Assembly: GCA_907163375.1 (NCBI GenBank)
Contig: CAJQUW010012537.1
Location: 32,026-96,025 of the forward strand
DNA: 64,000 nucleotides
Reading direction: 5' to 3'
Origin: Prostheceraeus crozeri
Lineage: Eukaryota; Platyhelminthes; Polycladida; Euryleptidae
The notes under the pieces were generated by a model. That model saw nothing but the letters and a program-made list of their open reading frames with translations. It searched no databases and was not told the DNA's origin. This document shows positions 29,333-38,863 of this stretch, piece by piece; position 1 is the stretch's first letter, and every line of letters begins with the position of its first letter. Position numbers and translations under genes: made by a program.

Positions 29333-29502
29333 CTCAACATATCGGAATGATGTTGAGTACAAATTCTTCACATATTCATTCACATTAGGACTACCTATTT
29401 ATTAGTAATCATTTCTACATATCGGAAAGATGTAGAAATTTCAATTTTAGTAAGACTACTTATGTATTAGTAAGTGTTGCTACATGTCGGAAGATGCAGC
29501 AA
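29333..29502. repeat. Three related hairpins with conserved loop in the polymerase-PC4 gap
   Basis: Hairpin 1 (29333-29357) has stem CTCAACAT/ATGTTGAG, hairpin 2 (29412-29438) TTTCTACAT/ATGTAGAAA, and hairpin 3 (29477-29502) TTGCTACAT/ATGCAGCAA with one mismatch. All share the loop ATCGGAA or GTCGGAA. Stem bases differ between copies but keep pairing, while the loop is constant. The spacer motif ACTAC-TAT-TATTAGTAA also repeats. They lie between the divergently numbered ends of two minus-strand genes and are untranslated. Confidence 0.75.
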
Positions 29503-29549
29503 TCGCAAGATCTATTACAAGTGGAATATTATATTGTTTTTATTTAGAC

Positions 29550-32500
29550 TCATTCTACATCACCTGTGACAGGAAGGCATCTCCTTCTCTTCGACGGTGG
29601 GGGAAGACCTAGGCTATAGTGTCCATATGGTAATGATAAATTTTTATCCAGCCAACAGCGCTTATCCTCCCAAAGTGAAAGACCTCGATTCCTAAATGAT
29701 TTTGTGCTAACTATGTGATTTTTTGAATTTATAATTGTCATATCTTCAGTTGTATCATTCTCACTATAATAGACACTCCTATAGTCATCATGTTTCAATT
29801 TTTTAACTGCTGCCCTCTGAATTCCTTTTGCACGTTTGATGCTATGATTCGTAGAGTCTAGATATTTCATGGAATACATTTTCGGTTTTAGTAGGATCAT
29901 TTCCTCAAGCAACTTTCCAGCACACTCATCCTTAAAACAACCTAATCTAGCTTTGTTTGTAGTTGAGTATAGTCGGTGATGACTGTCATAGTTTGAAGAG
30001 TCAAACTTTTCACCGAAGTATAGAAGTATATCTTCCAGACGGACAGATGGTGATGTGTATAAACATAGGAAGAAACTGTCGGTATCACCTCCACAAAGCC
30101 GCGTTCTATTTATCAGTGGACACCCTTTTAGATCATTGTAATATAATTGATACATTTCCAACTTACTATAGTCAAGTACTGCTTGACCAACATATATTAA
30201 TTTATTTAAAACTATTGAAGGTTTGTACATTTCCATACCAACCAGATCTTCATCAAATATTTTGTGTTGAACATAGAGAGGATGATTTGACAATTTCAGT
30301 AGTTGTTTCTCATTGTTGAGTAGTTTAAATTTTTTCCTTCTCCTTACATTTTCCATTGTTTTACCATATAAAGAATTATTTTTCAATTTGTAGAATGACT
30401 TTTCGAAGTCAGTGTTTGATTGAGCCCTCTTTTGAGAGTTCATATCAATGTATGTTTTTAACCAAGGCTTTCGTGTGAATTTTATGCCACTATGAATCTT
30501 CTTGATTCTCATGCCCATGGTCAAGTATAATTTTAAAATTGAGTAGTGGACTACATAATTTTCCCTATCAAATTGATGGAGCAGAAGTTTCTTGATAGAA
30601 GAAAAATGTGTATTTGGTCTTACTTTTTCATATAGATTTTTCATATAGTGTGAAAACATTCTCTTTTCAATCATCTGCATTTCTGGAGCTAATGGGAAAT
30701 CGGCAGTGTCATCATGAATGGCTACAGGATACTCTAAATCTAAATCAAAAATGTAGCCGATTTCACCATCATCATCTATATTTTGAACATTTTCTTCATT
30801 CAAAAAAATTATCTAATTCACTTTCATTCAACCATTTGAAATTTGAGTGGGGTAGATTCCTACTGAGTGAAGAACCGTAAAGGTTATTAACATCTAAGTA
30901 GGTCAAATGTCGACTTTCATGTATATTATTTCCTAATTCTTCAATGCGTGCACGCGCTCGGTGAATGTTGGTGAAAGTCATACCCCTCTAATTCCTCGTT
31001 CAAATAGATTGTACATATTTTCATCTTGTATGTAGTGTGGGGGATCATTGGAAGAGAAATTTAGTGCTGAGGTAAAGCTAAGATGTGGGAGACTGACAAA
31101 ATGTACAGGGTCGACTTCATCCTCACGTTGACTCAATGCTCTAAACACTTCAAATATGTCTGCCAACAATAAAACATCTAACTTCAGATATGCCAGCATG
31201 TAATCACCAAATGTGCTACAATTAAATTCAATCCACGCCTTGTTAGCGTGTTCATATTCACTATCGGAACAGTGCTCACGAGTAAGATCATTATAGAATT
31301 CAAATTGTGGTGGTAGACAGTCTTCCGTCAACGTGTTTAAGTTTTTGAAGTATGAATATGGAAACACTCCCTTCTGATATAAAACATTATCACTTAATTG
31401 TGGAAATTCTACCCTTAATGTCTCTACATGCTCATACGTTTGCAAACCCTTGGCTAATTCACTCAAGGATGCACTTAGAAATTGATACGAGTCTAAGAAT
31501 TTTAGTTTAAAGTATACTGTCTTCCCTTTGTATTCATTTACAGGGACACTGGCGGATAAAGTTATATATTTTTCAGCAGTTGCTGCTACAACATCTAATT
31601 TCCAAGACTTCATTCTTCCAATCGCTTTATAGCAAACGATGTGGCTATCATAATTTTTAAAATTGTGGAAAAATATGGGGAGCTCCCGTCTGTTAAGTCT
31701 TAACCGGAGATTGCATTTCCTACATAATGTTTGCCTATATCGTCCGGTGATATGATCATGATCACGAACTTTTATGACTTCATCGCTGAATTTTGATTTA
31801 CATTTGTTGCAACATTCTGCATTCTCATGGCGTGCTTTTTCATCCGCTGACAGTGTCATTGGCTGCCTAGTTGTTGCACATTGGTTGTCATATAAGTCTT
31901 GGGCTACAGTTTCTAAGTGGTGCAAGAAACCAATAATGCAATTTTCACCTTCAAAGAGGTAATACTTGTTTTCAAATTTTGATTGAAGGGCATTATGCCA
32001 GACATGATAAGCTCCAATGGCCGCAGGTTTATGTATTTTATTATCAATGTAGCACTCTATATCTGCATAAATTACTAAAGGAGGACTTAGTTGATATTCC
32101 ATGCTACTTGTTAGTACTTTTAGATCTGTCGGCATTTTTTCTATTTGTGCTTTTCCTCGAATGCAAAACTGGAAATGTCGTTCTAGTGTTGTCTTATATG
32201 TGAATGACTGAGTGCATCTTTCGCAGAAGTATTTATGTCTTTTTAAAGTTCTCCTATACAATCTTGACAGCTTTGGAATTCCATAATAGTGTGCTGCTCC
32301 ATTGTTCAGAATTAGCAAAATATTAACCGTTTGCCTACCAGTAAAGTTACTATTGTAACGAACACCTTTGAGTCCATTTTCATAAAAGTGAATGTTAATT
32401 TTAATATCATTATTTTTCTCAAATTTTGGAATATCTTTGATTGATACTGGTGAAGAAATGCCTTCCATATTTAGCTCAGATGTCCACTCACTATATGATT

Positions 32501-33407
32501 TTACTTCATTCCTTGAATAAGGTACTTCATTATAATGCAATATTGATAAAACTGCATATAGGAAGCAATCATTTGCATTTGAATTAACATTAATGACAGC
32601 TTTAGAGTTTTTTAACTTCTTTGGTAGAGGAAATGATTGTCCACCTGACAGTATTGGACTTGTTATTACATTGAACTCTATATTTTGTACATCATCTATA
32701 ATCCAATTGCTACCCTTTTTTGTGAAGGCTTCAATATGATTTATTAGACTATTTAGATGATCCTGAAACCAAGCATCATAGTCATAAATATAGTTTGAGG
32801 ATGATGAGGTAAAGTGTGCGAGAAAATTTTCTTCTTCTTGAGGATTAGAACGGACATAACGAATTTGTGCAATCAGACGACCGCGCAATTGATAGCTCCT
32901 TAGTAAGTCAGACACTAAATTCCCTAACATGGAACGCATGCTTTCTAAAAATGATGTTATGTCCACAGTAGGTGTTGTTGGCGTGATATCATACACACGT
33001 GCATGGCCATTGAGTGCGCTTTCACTGAGACTAACAGTTCCATAGTTATTATGCATATTCATCTCACTATTTGTGTTATGTACATTCATATGCTGTCGAA
33101 ATCTACTTATAGAGTTATACGTTTTGCCACACCGAGAGCAGTATTGCATAAAGTTTTGTATGTTAGTTGAAGCGCTGGTTGTTGGCTTAGAAGTAGATAT
33201 ATTTTGATTATTTGAATTTGACTCTGTTATGCTATCATTCGGTTTATTATTGCATACAAGTTTATGCCTCTTAAGATTATCCATCCTATTCGTCTTATAT
33301 GGACACTTGCTACATTGATACGTTTTTCCTAACTTACAAAATTTTTCATGTCGTTGCAAATTGCCTATGAGAGTGAACACTTTTCCACACTTGGTACAGA
33401 CAACCAT
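29550..33407 (-). pseudogene. Polinton protein-primed type B DNA polymerase (broken)
   Basis: The region carries the full set of Polinton PolB parts. N-terminal C2H2 fingers occupy about residues 1-110. A papain/OTU-like segment follows with NDCFLYAV (Cys) and AHYYGI (His) at about 280-375, and then another finger. The 3'-5' exonuclease motifs are VIYADIECY, the viral VRDHDHITGRYR insert, FHNFKNYDSH and YLKLDVLLL. The polymerase motifs are LDVNNLYGSS (A), LKNNSLYGKTM (B) and GGDTDSFFL (C), with AKGIQR near the end. The enzyme would copy the element from a terminal protein primer. The gene looks broken, with about two breaks. Confidence 0.93.
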
Positions 33408-33437
33408 GACTATTGATGAGGATTGAAATTAGCAAGC

Positions 33438-33470
33438 CCTTATATACATCTACCAGCTAATGACGTCAGC
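33438..33470 (-). promoter_or_regulatory. Polymerase gene promoter: TATATAAGG and CRE palindrome
   Basis: On the minus strand TATATAAGG (33438-33446) lies about 31 bp upstream of the polymerase ATG, very close, so the 5' leader must be short. A perfect CRE palindrome TGACGTCA (33461-33468) followed by a second half-site (GCGTCATC on the plus strand) lies 15 bp further upstream. CREB/ATF-type control is suggested. Confidence 0.55.
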
Positions 33471-33818
33471 GTCATCACCAGCCAATACCGTATGTTCCGA
33501 TCTGTTGTAAAGACAAAACATATAATTTCAACAATTATTTTTTTTCAAAAAAAGAAGAAAATAAAAGTTAAAGTAATAAAGTTACAGTCTGACACATTTA
33601 ACAATACCACTATGGTAGAGTTTTAGGTGACTGCAGCTGTCACTACAGCCACCCAAATCGTCCATCCTCGTAAGGCGCACTCTTCTGATGCCATTTTGGG
33701 AGCATTCCAGTTGCACAAGCGTTTCTTTGTTATGCTGTTGGCTGGTGGTAACTTGGGAGGCCAACAGGAGGTTTGATTGAGTAATATTTCTTAGAGACTC
33801 AATCAAACCTCTATTGTC

Positions 33819-36322
33819 CTACTCCAACTTAGCCTCGCGGGCCTCAGCCTCCTTTAGGCGCTCTTGGCAACGACGGAGTTGCACCTCAACGTCTTGTACC
33901 TCTGCTGTCGCGTCGAGATCCACATCATACTGCCGGACAGGGAGAGCAGCTGGAGGTGCGGGCGCAGCAGCGTGAGGGGAAGGATCTGCGGCTGGGATCG
34001 GAGAGGAAGGAGCTGCGGCTGGGATCGGAGAGGAAGGAGCTGCGGCTGGGATCGAAGAGGAAGGAGCCAGTGTCATCATCGGCGATAATGGAAGGCGCAC
34101 ACTCCAGCTCGGAGAAGCCCGGATATGGCTGAACGAGACTTCCTCCTGAGATGCACACATCGCGGAGTCCTCTAATCGAAAGAAACAATTGTTTATCATC
34201 TATTTAGCATTTTACCATTGATGAGATACAAAAGTGAATTTCTCTTACCTCCGGCTGGATTGTGACCTTCTGATCGGTTCCAACCTCCGTCTCACGGGGC
34301 AACGAGTCATTCTAAAAGATAAATCAATCTATTACAAACAAAAAACATATTTTAATAGAAAATTCTGTACTCATGCAGTTGACCAACTTTGATACTTACA
34401 TTTGTAACAGGATCATCATCCTCATCGGAAGAAGATGTCGGGGAAGAAGTCGCTGACGACGTTTCCTCATCAGATGAAGTCGCTGATGAGGTTTCATCGT
34501 CCTCTGATGAGGACTCCCGAATAGGATACGGCTTTTCCTCATTCTCTTCCACCGATGTACTGGTCGCTGGCGTCGAAAGGAAACTTCGATGCTTCCTGAG
34601 GGACAGCGATCGCGCAACCTGCAGAGAAAAATAATATAACATGTTCGCAACTCATTGAGAAGCATACATGTTCTTGGAAATACTTCATGCATTGAGAAAT
34701 ATTATTGACAAATAACTAAACAATGACACTTACGGGACTAGGAAGACACATCTTCTCCGGTGTAGGCAAACGGGGTATACTGTTCACACCTGTAAACAGC
34801 TGAAGAAAAGAACATTCAATTTCGCATAAAATGCTAATGAATAACTTTAATACTTACATTTCTCAAGCATTCAGCCGCTTTCTCCTCTTCAAAACTGACA
34901 CAATTCTGTTGAGGCAACTCACTCTGAAATGTTGTGACAATGTTGAAATACTTTTTACATGATAGAATAATTAATGGAGTAAATGTATTCTCACATTTTT
35001 AGTGACGATCTTTTTCTGAATTAAGACCTTGGTCTTCTTAGGAGGAGGCATCTCATCATTATCCTGAAATGATTAAACGATATATGTTTTTATGTATAAT
35101 GGACCAATAATTAATTTATTCGGTTTTAAGAAGCTATCCTTTGAAGGTTTTATGTATGATTGGCAGAACTCACCTCAAAATCGCTTAAGGTGTCATCGAT
35201 GAACTGTCGTGACTTGGGGGCTTTCTTTGGGGCTCGGGACTTGATAGGTTTCTTTATTGCTGTAGGCTCATCAACCTGTGAAAGGACACCTTCCACCGGC
35301 CTCTCCTTTTGAAATAACCGCTCCAACCTCCTCTTTTCAGCCTTTGAGGTGAGGTTGATTCCCTTCCTCCCATTTTGTTGAGCACATGGTGTATGTTTCT
35401 CAATGAATGCCTTAGAGGCTTCGGTATTAACCTTTTCAGTACTCCGTTTATATGACTTGCAGGTTAGGCAGTACAGATACGTGCATTCACTTTTGAAGAT
35501 ACAGTTCTTGTGGCCGCTCTTATTAGCATGTCGAACGGGTATTTTGCACGTTTCACAGAAATGAAAAATTAGGCGCTGTCGTGCAAGACTCTCTTGTCGG
35601 ACCATCTCTGTGGAGGAAAAAAATTTGATTATAATTTTATCTCTTATTAAATGAGAACTCATTTATATATCACCAACAAAACATTATGAAGTACTAACTT
35701 GATATTGAATAAATCTTAGAAAGATTTGAAATCTGAAGTTGAAATTGAAACCGAAAGTCGAAAGTTTAATTTTCATTCGAAAACGGTTTGCTCATAGAAA
35801 GAGTTGAAATTTACAAGTAGCTGTCTTGAAATTATTTAATTTCGAAATTAATTTGATGAAATGAAAGTGAAATTTCGAAAATTTCAACCAATCCTCAATT
35901 TGTTTAATTAAACAAGTTTGAATTTTATACATCTGTTAGCAGATGACAGACTGAATATTTAAAATGGATGAAGGCTTTATTTAGGTATCTTTTATTTATA
36001 AACAAACTGTGAAAATCTTGTTGATTCAAATACACTTACATTTAAACTGATATATTCATGTCTCTCGCTCAGTGACTTAATATAGGATGAAAAATTAAAA
36101 AAAAACATGGTTAATAATATAACATAAAGTGTTCCTATCCTAAAAACCCAAGCTTCTATATTTAAAGCTATTTGGTTATAAAAACTTAATAAAGTTCCTA
36201 CTCCCGAATATCCTATAAAGTAGCACAACATGACAATGAAACTCACTTCAAAATTGTAATAAGAACCGGAGAACGGAGGAACGAAGAACGACGTCTGTTA
36301 TGGACACTAAATAATTTGAAAA
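33819..36322 (-). CDS. Seven-exon spliced Polinton accessory gene
   Basis: Coding exons, read on the minus strand: 35605-35174, 35063-34995, 34923-34858, 34799-34734, 34618-34400, 34311-34249, 34169-33819. Each internal boundary has GT...AG (for example GAG|GTGAGT, AAT|GTAAGT, TTTCAG|). Exon lengths are all multiples of three and all introns are phase 0. A 5' non-coding exon probably lies at ~36322-36247 with donor GAA|GTGAGT, below TATATAAGG at 36350. The first exon encodes a Cys/His module (HFCETCKIPVRHANKSGHKN, then CTYLYCLTC), then come Lys-rich and Ser/Asp/Glu-rich parts, Ala/Pro repeats and a coiled coil. Not recognised; a nuclear scaffold or regulator is possible. Confidence 0.7.
33970..34070 (-). 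repeat. ~27-bp coding repeat (SSPIPAAAP)
   Basis: About three tandem copies of a GC-rich unit (GGAGCTGCGGCTGGGATCGG on the plus strand) in the last exon of the spliced gene, encoding PSSPIPAAA repeats. GC content is well above that of the surroundings. Confidence 0.7.
35640..36246 (-). other. Putative first intron of the spliced gene
   Basis: AT-rich sequence with repeated TTTCGAAA-type words and no protein frame. It begins with a donor (GTGAGTTT) near 36246 and ends at the CCTCCACAG acceptor at 35608. No other feature seen. Confidence 0.45.
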
Positions 36323-36349
36323 TGAGTGAAAATTCGTTGTGTGCAACTT

Positions 36350-36358
36350 CCTTATATA
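36350..36358 (-). promoter_or_regulatory. TATA box of the spliced gene
   Basis: CCTTATATA on the plus strand reads TATATAAGG on the minus strand, about 28 bp above the inferred transcript start. TGACATCAC, a CRE-like half-site region, lies ~35 bp further upstream at about 36393. Confidence 0.5.
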
Positions 36359-36724
36359 TGAAATTGACAAAGCAACTATGAACAAAGACCTTATGACATC
36401 ACATCTTGGAATTGGTACGGTTAAACAAAATTGATAACTCAAACAAGAATTGGAACAGCTGGTTTATTTTTAACCTTAGAAATGGAAGTGCCATCATATG
36501 TGTTGAAAGATTTCTACATGTAAACAGTAGAGTGAATTCAAAGTAATATGAACTGATGGACTGATGTATTATTTGATATACATGTTATTATTAATAGTCA
36601 TATAATGATTCATATTTGAAGTTATAAAACGTGTGGTTTGAATAGAACATTAAAATTTGAATTAAGCGCTAAATTTCGAAAATTCAAATTTCGCGCCAAA
36701 ATTCAAATAATCAAATTAAAATAC

Positions 36725-36820
36725 TAGGTTAGGGTTAAGGGTTAGGGTTAGGGTTAGGGTTAAGGTTAGGGTTAGGGTTAAGGTTAGGGTTAGGGTTAGG
36801 GTTAAGGTTAGGGTTAGGGA
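36725..36820 (+). repeat. Interstitial telomere-like repeat (TTAGGG)n
   Basis: About 15 tandem copies of TTAGGG, with occasional TTAAGG variants, lie inside the Polinton. It is not a chromosome end, because Polinton sequence continues on both sides. Confidence 0.9.
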
Positions 36821-36858
36821 AGCAAGAAGAGTATCTATGGCACCCGGAACCCATGGGT

Positions 36859-36901
36859 AAATAAATTTTCGAGTGCGCGAAGCGCACTCGAAAATTTATT
36901 T
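36859..36901. repeat. Perfect 20-bp-stem hairpin with GCGAAGC core
   Basis: AAATAAATTTTCGAGTGCGC, then GAA, then its exact inverse (36882-36901). The apex CGCGAAGCG contains d(GCGAAGC), known to form an exceptionally stable single-strand DNA mini-hairpin. Confidence 0.85.
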
Positions 36902-36916
36902 AGCCTATAATCCGAA

Positions 36917-36950
36917 AAATTTCGAGGGCGCGAAGCGCCCGAGAAATTTT
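36917..36950. repeat. Second hairpin with GCGAAGC core
   Basis: AAAATTTCGAGGGCGC, GAA, GCGCCCGAGAAATTTT: a 16-bp stem with two imperfect positions and the same GCGAAGC apex as the hairpin 16 bp upstream. The two stems differ in the middle but keep their pairing. Confidence 0.75.
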
Positions 36951-36966
36951 GAGGCCCCCCCCCGCC

Positions 36967-37047
36967 GTGTATGAAGTGTATGAAGTGTATGAAGTGTATG
37001 AAGTGTATGAAGTGTATGAAGTGTATGAAGTGTATGAAGTGTATGAA
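36967..37047 (+). repeat. 9-bp tandem repeat GTGTATGAA x 9
   Basis: Nine identical units follow a C9 tract. The apparent HTL- or VYE-repeat proteins in this stretch are artefacts of the repeat. Confidence 0.9.
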
Positions 37048-37086
37048 GGTCAAAGGTCAAGGTCAGGTCTAAGGTCAAGGTCAAGT
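37046..37086 (+). promoter_or_regulatory. Cluster of AGGTCA nuclear-receptor half-sites
   Basis: AGGTCAAAGGTCA is a DR1 element (two AGGTCA half-sites spaced by one A). Further AGGTCA copies follow at short spacing, five in about 40 bp. Such sites bind RXR/HNF4-type receptors. They may simply be a tandem simple repeat. Confidence 0.4.
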
Positions 37087-37179
37087 GTAGAGGTTTGTAT
37101 ATTATGGTCATTTTTAGGTGTAAAACTTTAACTTTGAAAATTTGTAAACTTAGTCATTTTTGTAAAAAAACTTGGAATT

Positions 37180-37530
37180 TTTCAAGTTGCATACAGATGC
37201 ATACAACTAGGATTTTTTCATCAAATGGGTACATACAATATATCATTCGAATGCTCTTTTCATGCTGATTCTAATGGTGTATTGTATGACACATGTATGA
37301 CATATAACTAGAGAGCTACATGTCTTTAAAGAATGTGCTAAAAACTTAGTGAATTTAAAAATCTAACATTTGTCTGCTTGCATACAGTTGCATACAACTA
37401 GGATTTTCCCATCGAATAGGTACATACCTTATATCATTCTAAAGGTCTTTTCATTCTCATTCTTATGGTGTCGTGTATGATACATGTATGATATCATCCT
37501 GGACTGCTACAAGCATTTTAAAATTAACAA
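37180..37530 (+). repeat. Two diverged copies of a ~160-bp direct repeat
   Basis: Copy 1 at about 37180-37345 and copy 2 at about 37372-37530 share TGCATACA-TGCATACAACTAG, GGTACATAC--TATATCATTC and ACATGTATGA blocks. No gene is inside. This fills the gap between the hairpin region and the 153-residue gene. Confidence 0.7.
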
Positions 37531-37750
37531 CATAACTGTTTCTTTAAAAGTTATATGTTCCTATTTATTTCAAGTTGAAGTCTTCATACTTGATTTTTTG
37601 TTTCAATTCAGTTATTGAACATCATTAATTGTAGATAGTTATTCCCCTTTCCCATTCAGACCTTAATTGAAGACCGATTTGTGAAATGATAAAACAAGTC
37701 TGTTCATATATACAAATAAATATTAAATAAAGAGATTAAGAAAAAACACA

Positions 37751-38212
37751 CTAAATGTCATCAAGGTAAGGAAAGGGTACAAGTTTTTTCAAGTCCACTT
37801 GCACATGGATCCTGGTCTTCTTGGGCGCACAGGGACAGCGACGTGGTGTGTCAAGGTCGATGACCGAAAATTCGAGAGCGGTTGTGAGGTTCCGCTCGTT
37901 CGGCTCCATCCTCATGAACACCCGTTTGGTGTGATACTTTTTCGGGGCGTTCTTGACTTTGACCGTGACCCGTCCATAAAGTGGCGTTCGCATGGACTTC
38001 TTATTCATGTGACGCATCGTCTCAATTGATACGTCACTATCCTCATCACTCGAGTAGTCGGGCGATGCAGGGGCTTGGGTGAACACCACCGGCTCGTTTG
38101 GTGTTGTCGATCGCTCCATCGGAGATTGGGGAGGTGTACTGGTACGTTCCACTGGCGAAGTGGTACGATCAGCAGTACCGTTCTCAACTGCGGCTTTCTG
38201 TTTGCGATCCAT
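37751..38212 (-). CDS. Unrecognised Polinton accessory protein (153 residues)
   Basis: The N-terminal ~65 residues are disordered, with Pro-Ser/Thr motifs (SPVERTSTPPQSPMERSTTP) that look like phosphorylation sites and an acidic patch (DYSSDEDSD). The C-terminal half is beta-rich and basic (LYGRVTVKVKNAPKKYHTKRV, RIHVQVDLKKLVPF). No family recognised. It is divergent from the 96-residue gene at 38437; the two share a compact intergenic promoter region. Confidence 0.6.
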   Translation of the reverse strand: MDRKQKAAVENGTADRTTSPVERTSTPPQSPMERSTTPNEPVVFTQAPASPDYSSDEDSDVSIETMRHMNKKSMRTPLYGRVTVKVKNAPKKYHTKRVFMRMEPNERNLTTALEFSVIDLDTPRRCPCAPKKTRIHVQVDLKKLVPFPYLDDI

Positions 38213-38292
38213 TATGACTTGTAGATTTAAAATAATTGTAACTTGTAAACGTGAGGATTAGAACCGTTGATAAGAATTGGTACAAACCTTGG

Positions 38293-38394
38293 ACTTATAT
38301 ACTTTTTAAACAAAGGAAATCCTAACAGCCAATCAGAGAGGTACCGAACTTCCCTAAAGAATATATATAACTATATAAAGGATGACATTGTTCC
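38293..38394. promoter_or_regulatory. Divergent promoter: two TATA boxes and a shared CCAAT box
   Basis: A minus-strand TATATAAGT (38293-38301) faces the 153-residue gene. A plus-strand TATATAAAGG (38372-38381) followed by GATGACATTGTTCC faces the 96-residue gene. GCCAATCAGA (38328-38337) lies between. The plus-strand box plus GACATTGT copy resembles the promoter at 19486-19507. Confidence 0.6.
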
Positions 38395-38436
38395 AAACTG
38401 TTAAGTACTTATCCTCAACGTTCCATAACAAGAAGC

Positions 38437-38727
38437 ATGTCCTCAAAACCACTATTTTATTTTCAAAATGACAGCCAAGTCATTATGGGAGGTCAGTTGG
38501 ACATGACCATGCATCTGTCTTGCGGCTGCAAAGTGGCCCTATGGAAGACCTTGACTGTCTCTGCACTTCAAAGGCGGAATGGACTACCGGTGAAGTGTCC
38601 GGTACACGAATGTGACCATGACTTTAGTAAAAATCCGACATTCCATGTGTGGTGTGATGACTTCTTGAAGATCATGGAGTCGCCTGAGGGACGTGATTTG
38701 CACCCCTCATTTATTTTTCACGCTTAA
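38437..38727 (+). CDS. Small Cys/His Polinton accessory protein (96 residues)
   Basis: The central part MHLSCGCKVALWKTLTVSAL then PVKCPVHECDHDF has a C-x-C and a C-x2-H-x-C-x-H arrangement that could bind zinc, in a RING/U-box-like spacing, but it fits no standard consensus. No other domain. It lies just inside the right TIR with its own TATA box, the mirror position of the IAP-like RING gene inside the left TIR. Confidence 0.6.
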   Translation: MSSKPLFYFQNDSQVIMGGQLDMTMHLSCGCKVALWKTLTVSALQRRNGLPVKCPVHECDHDFSKNPTFHVWCDDFLKIMESPEGRDLHPSFIFHA

Positions 38728-38863
38728 ATTAAACTTACATTGTAAATCTCTTGTCTTTTCATTTTAAACATAGTTCTGGAATTGGTTTTCTTATTGGGGA
38801 GCAACTAAATCATAACTGCACAGTAAAGTTTCACATCTAAATAGTACTACATTAAAAATAATT

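Noticed and set aside
34389-34634. Acidic plus-strand frame (SSSSEEDVGEEVADDVSSSDE)
   Set aside because: Antisense of exon 5 of the spliced gene, whose splice sites are all on the minus strand.
36725-36820. Chromosome end
   Set aside because: Polinton sequence and the right TIR continue beyond it, so the array is interstitial.
36835-37131. HTLHTL- and VYEVYE-repeat proteins
   Set aside because: Produced by the GTGTATGAA repeat.
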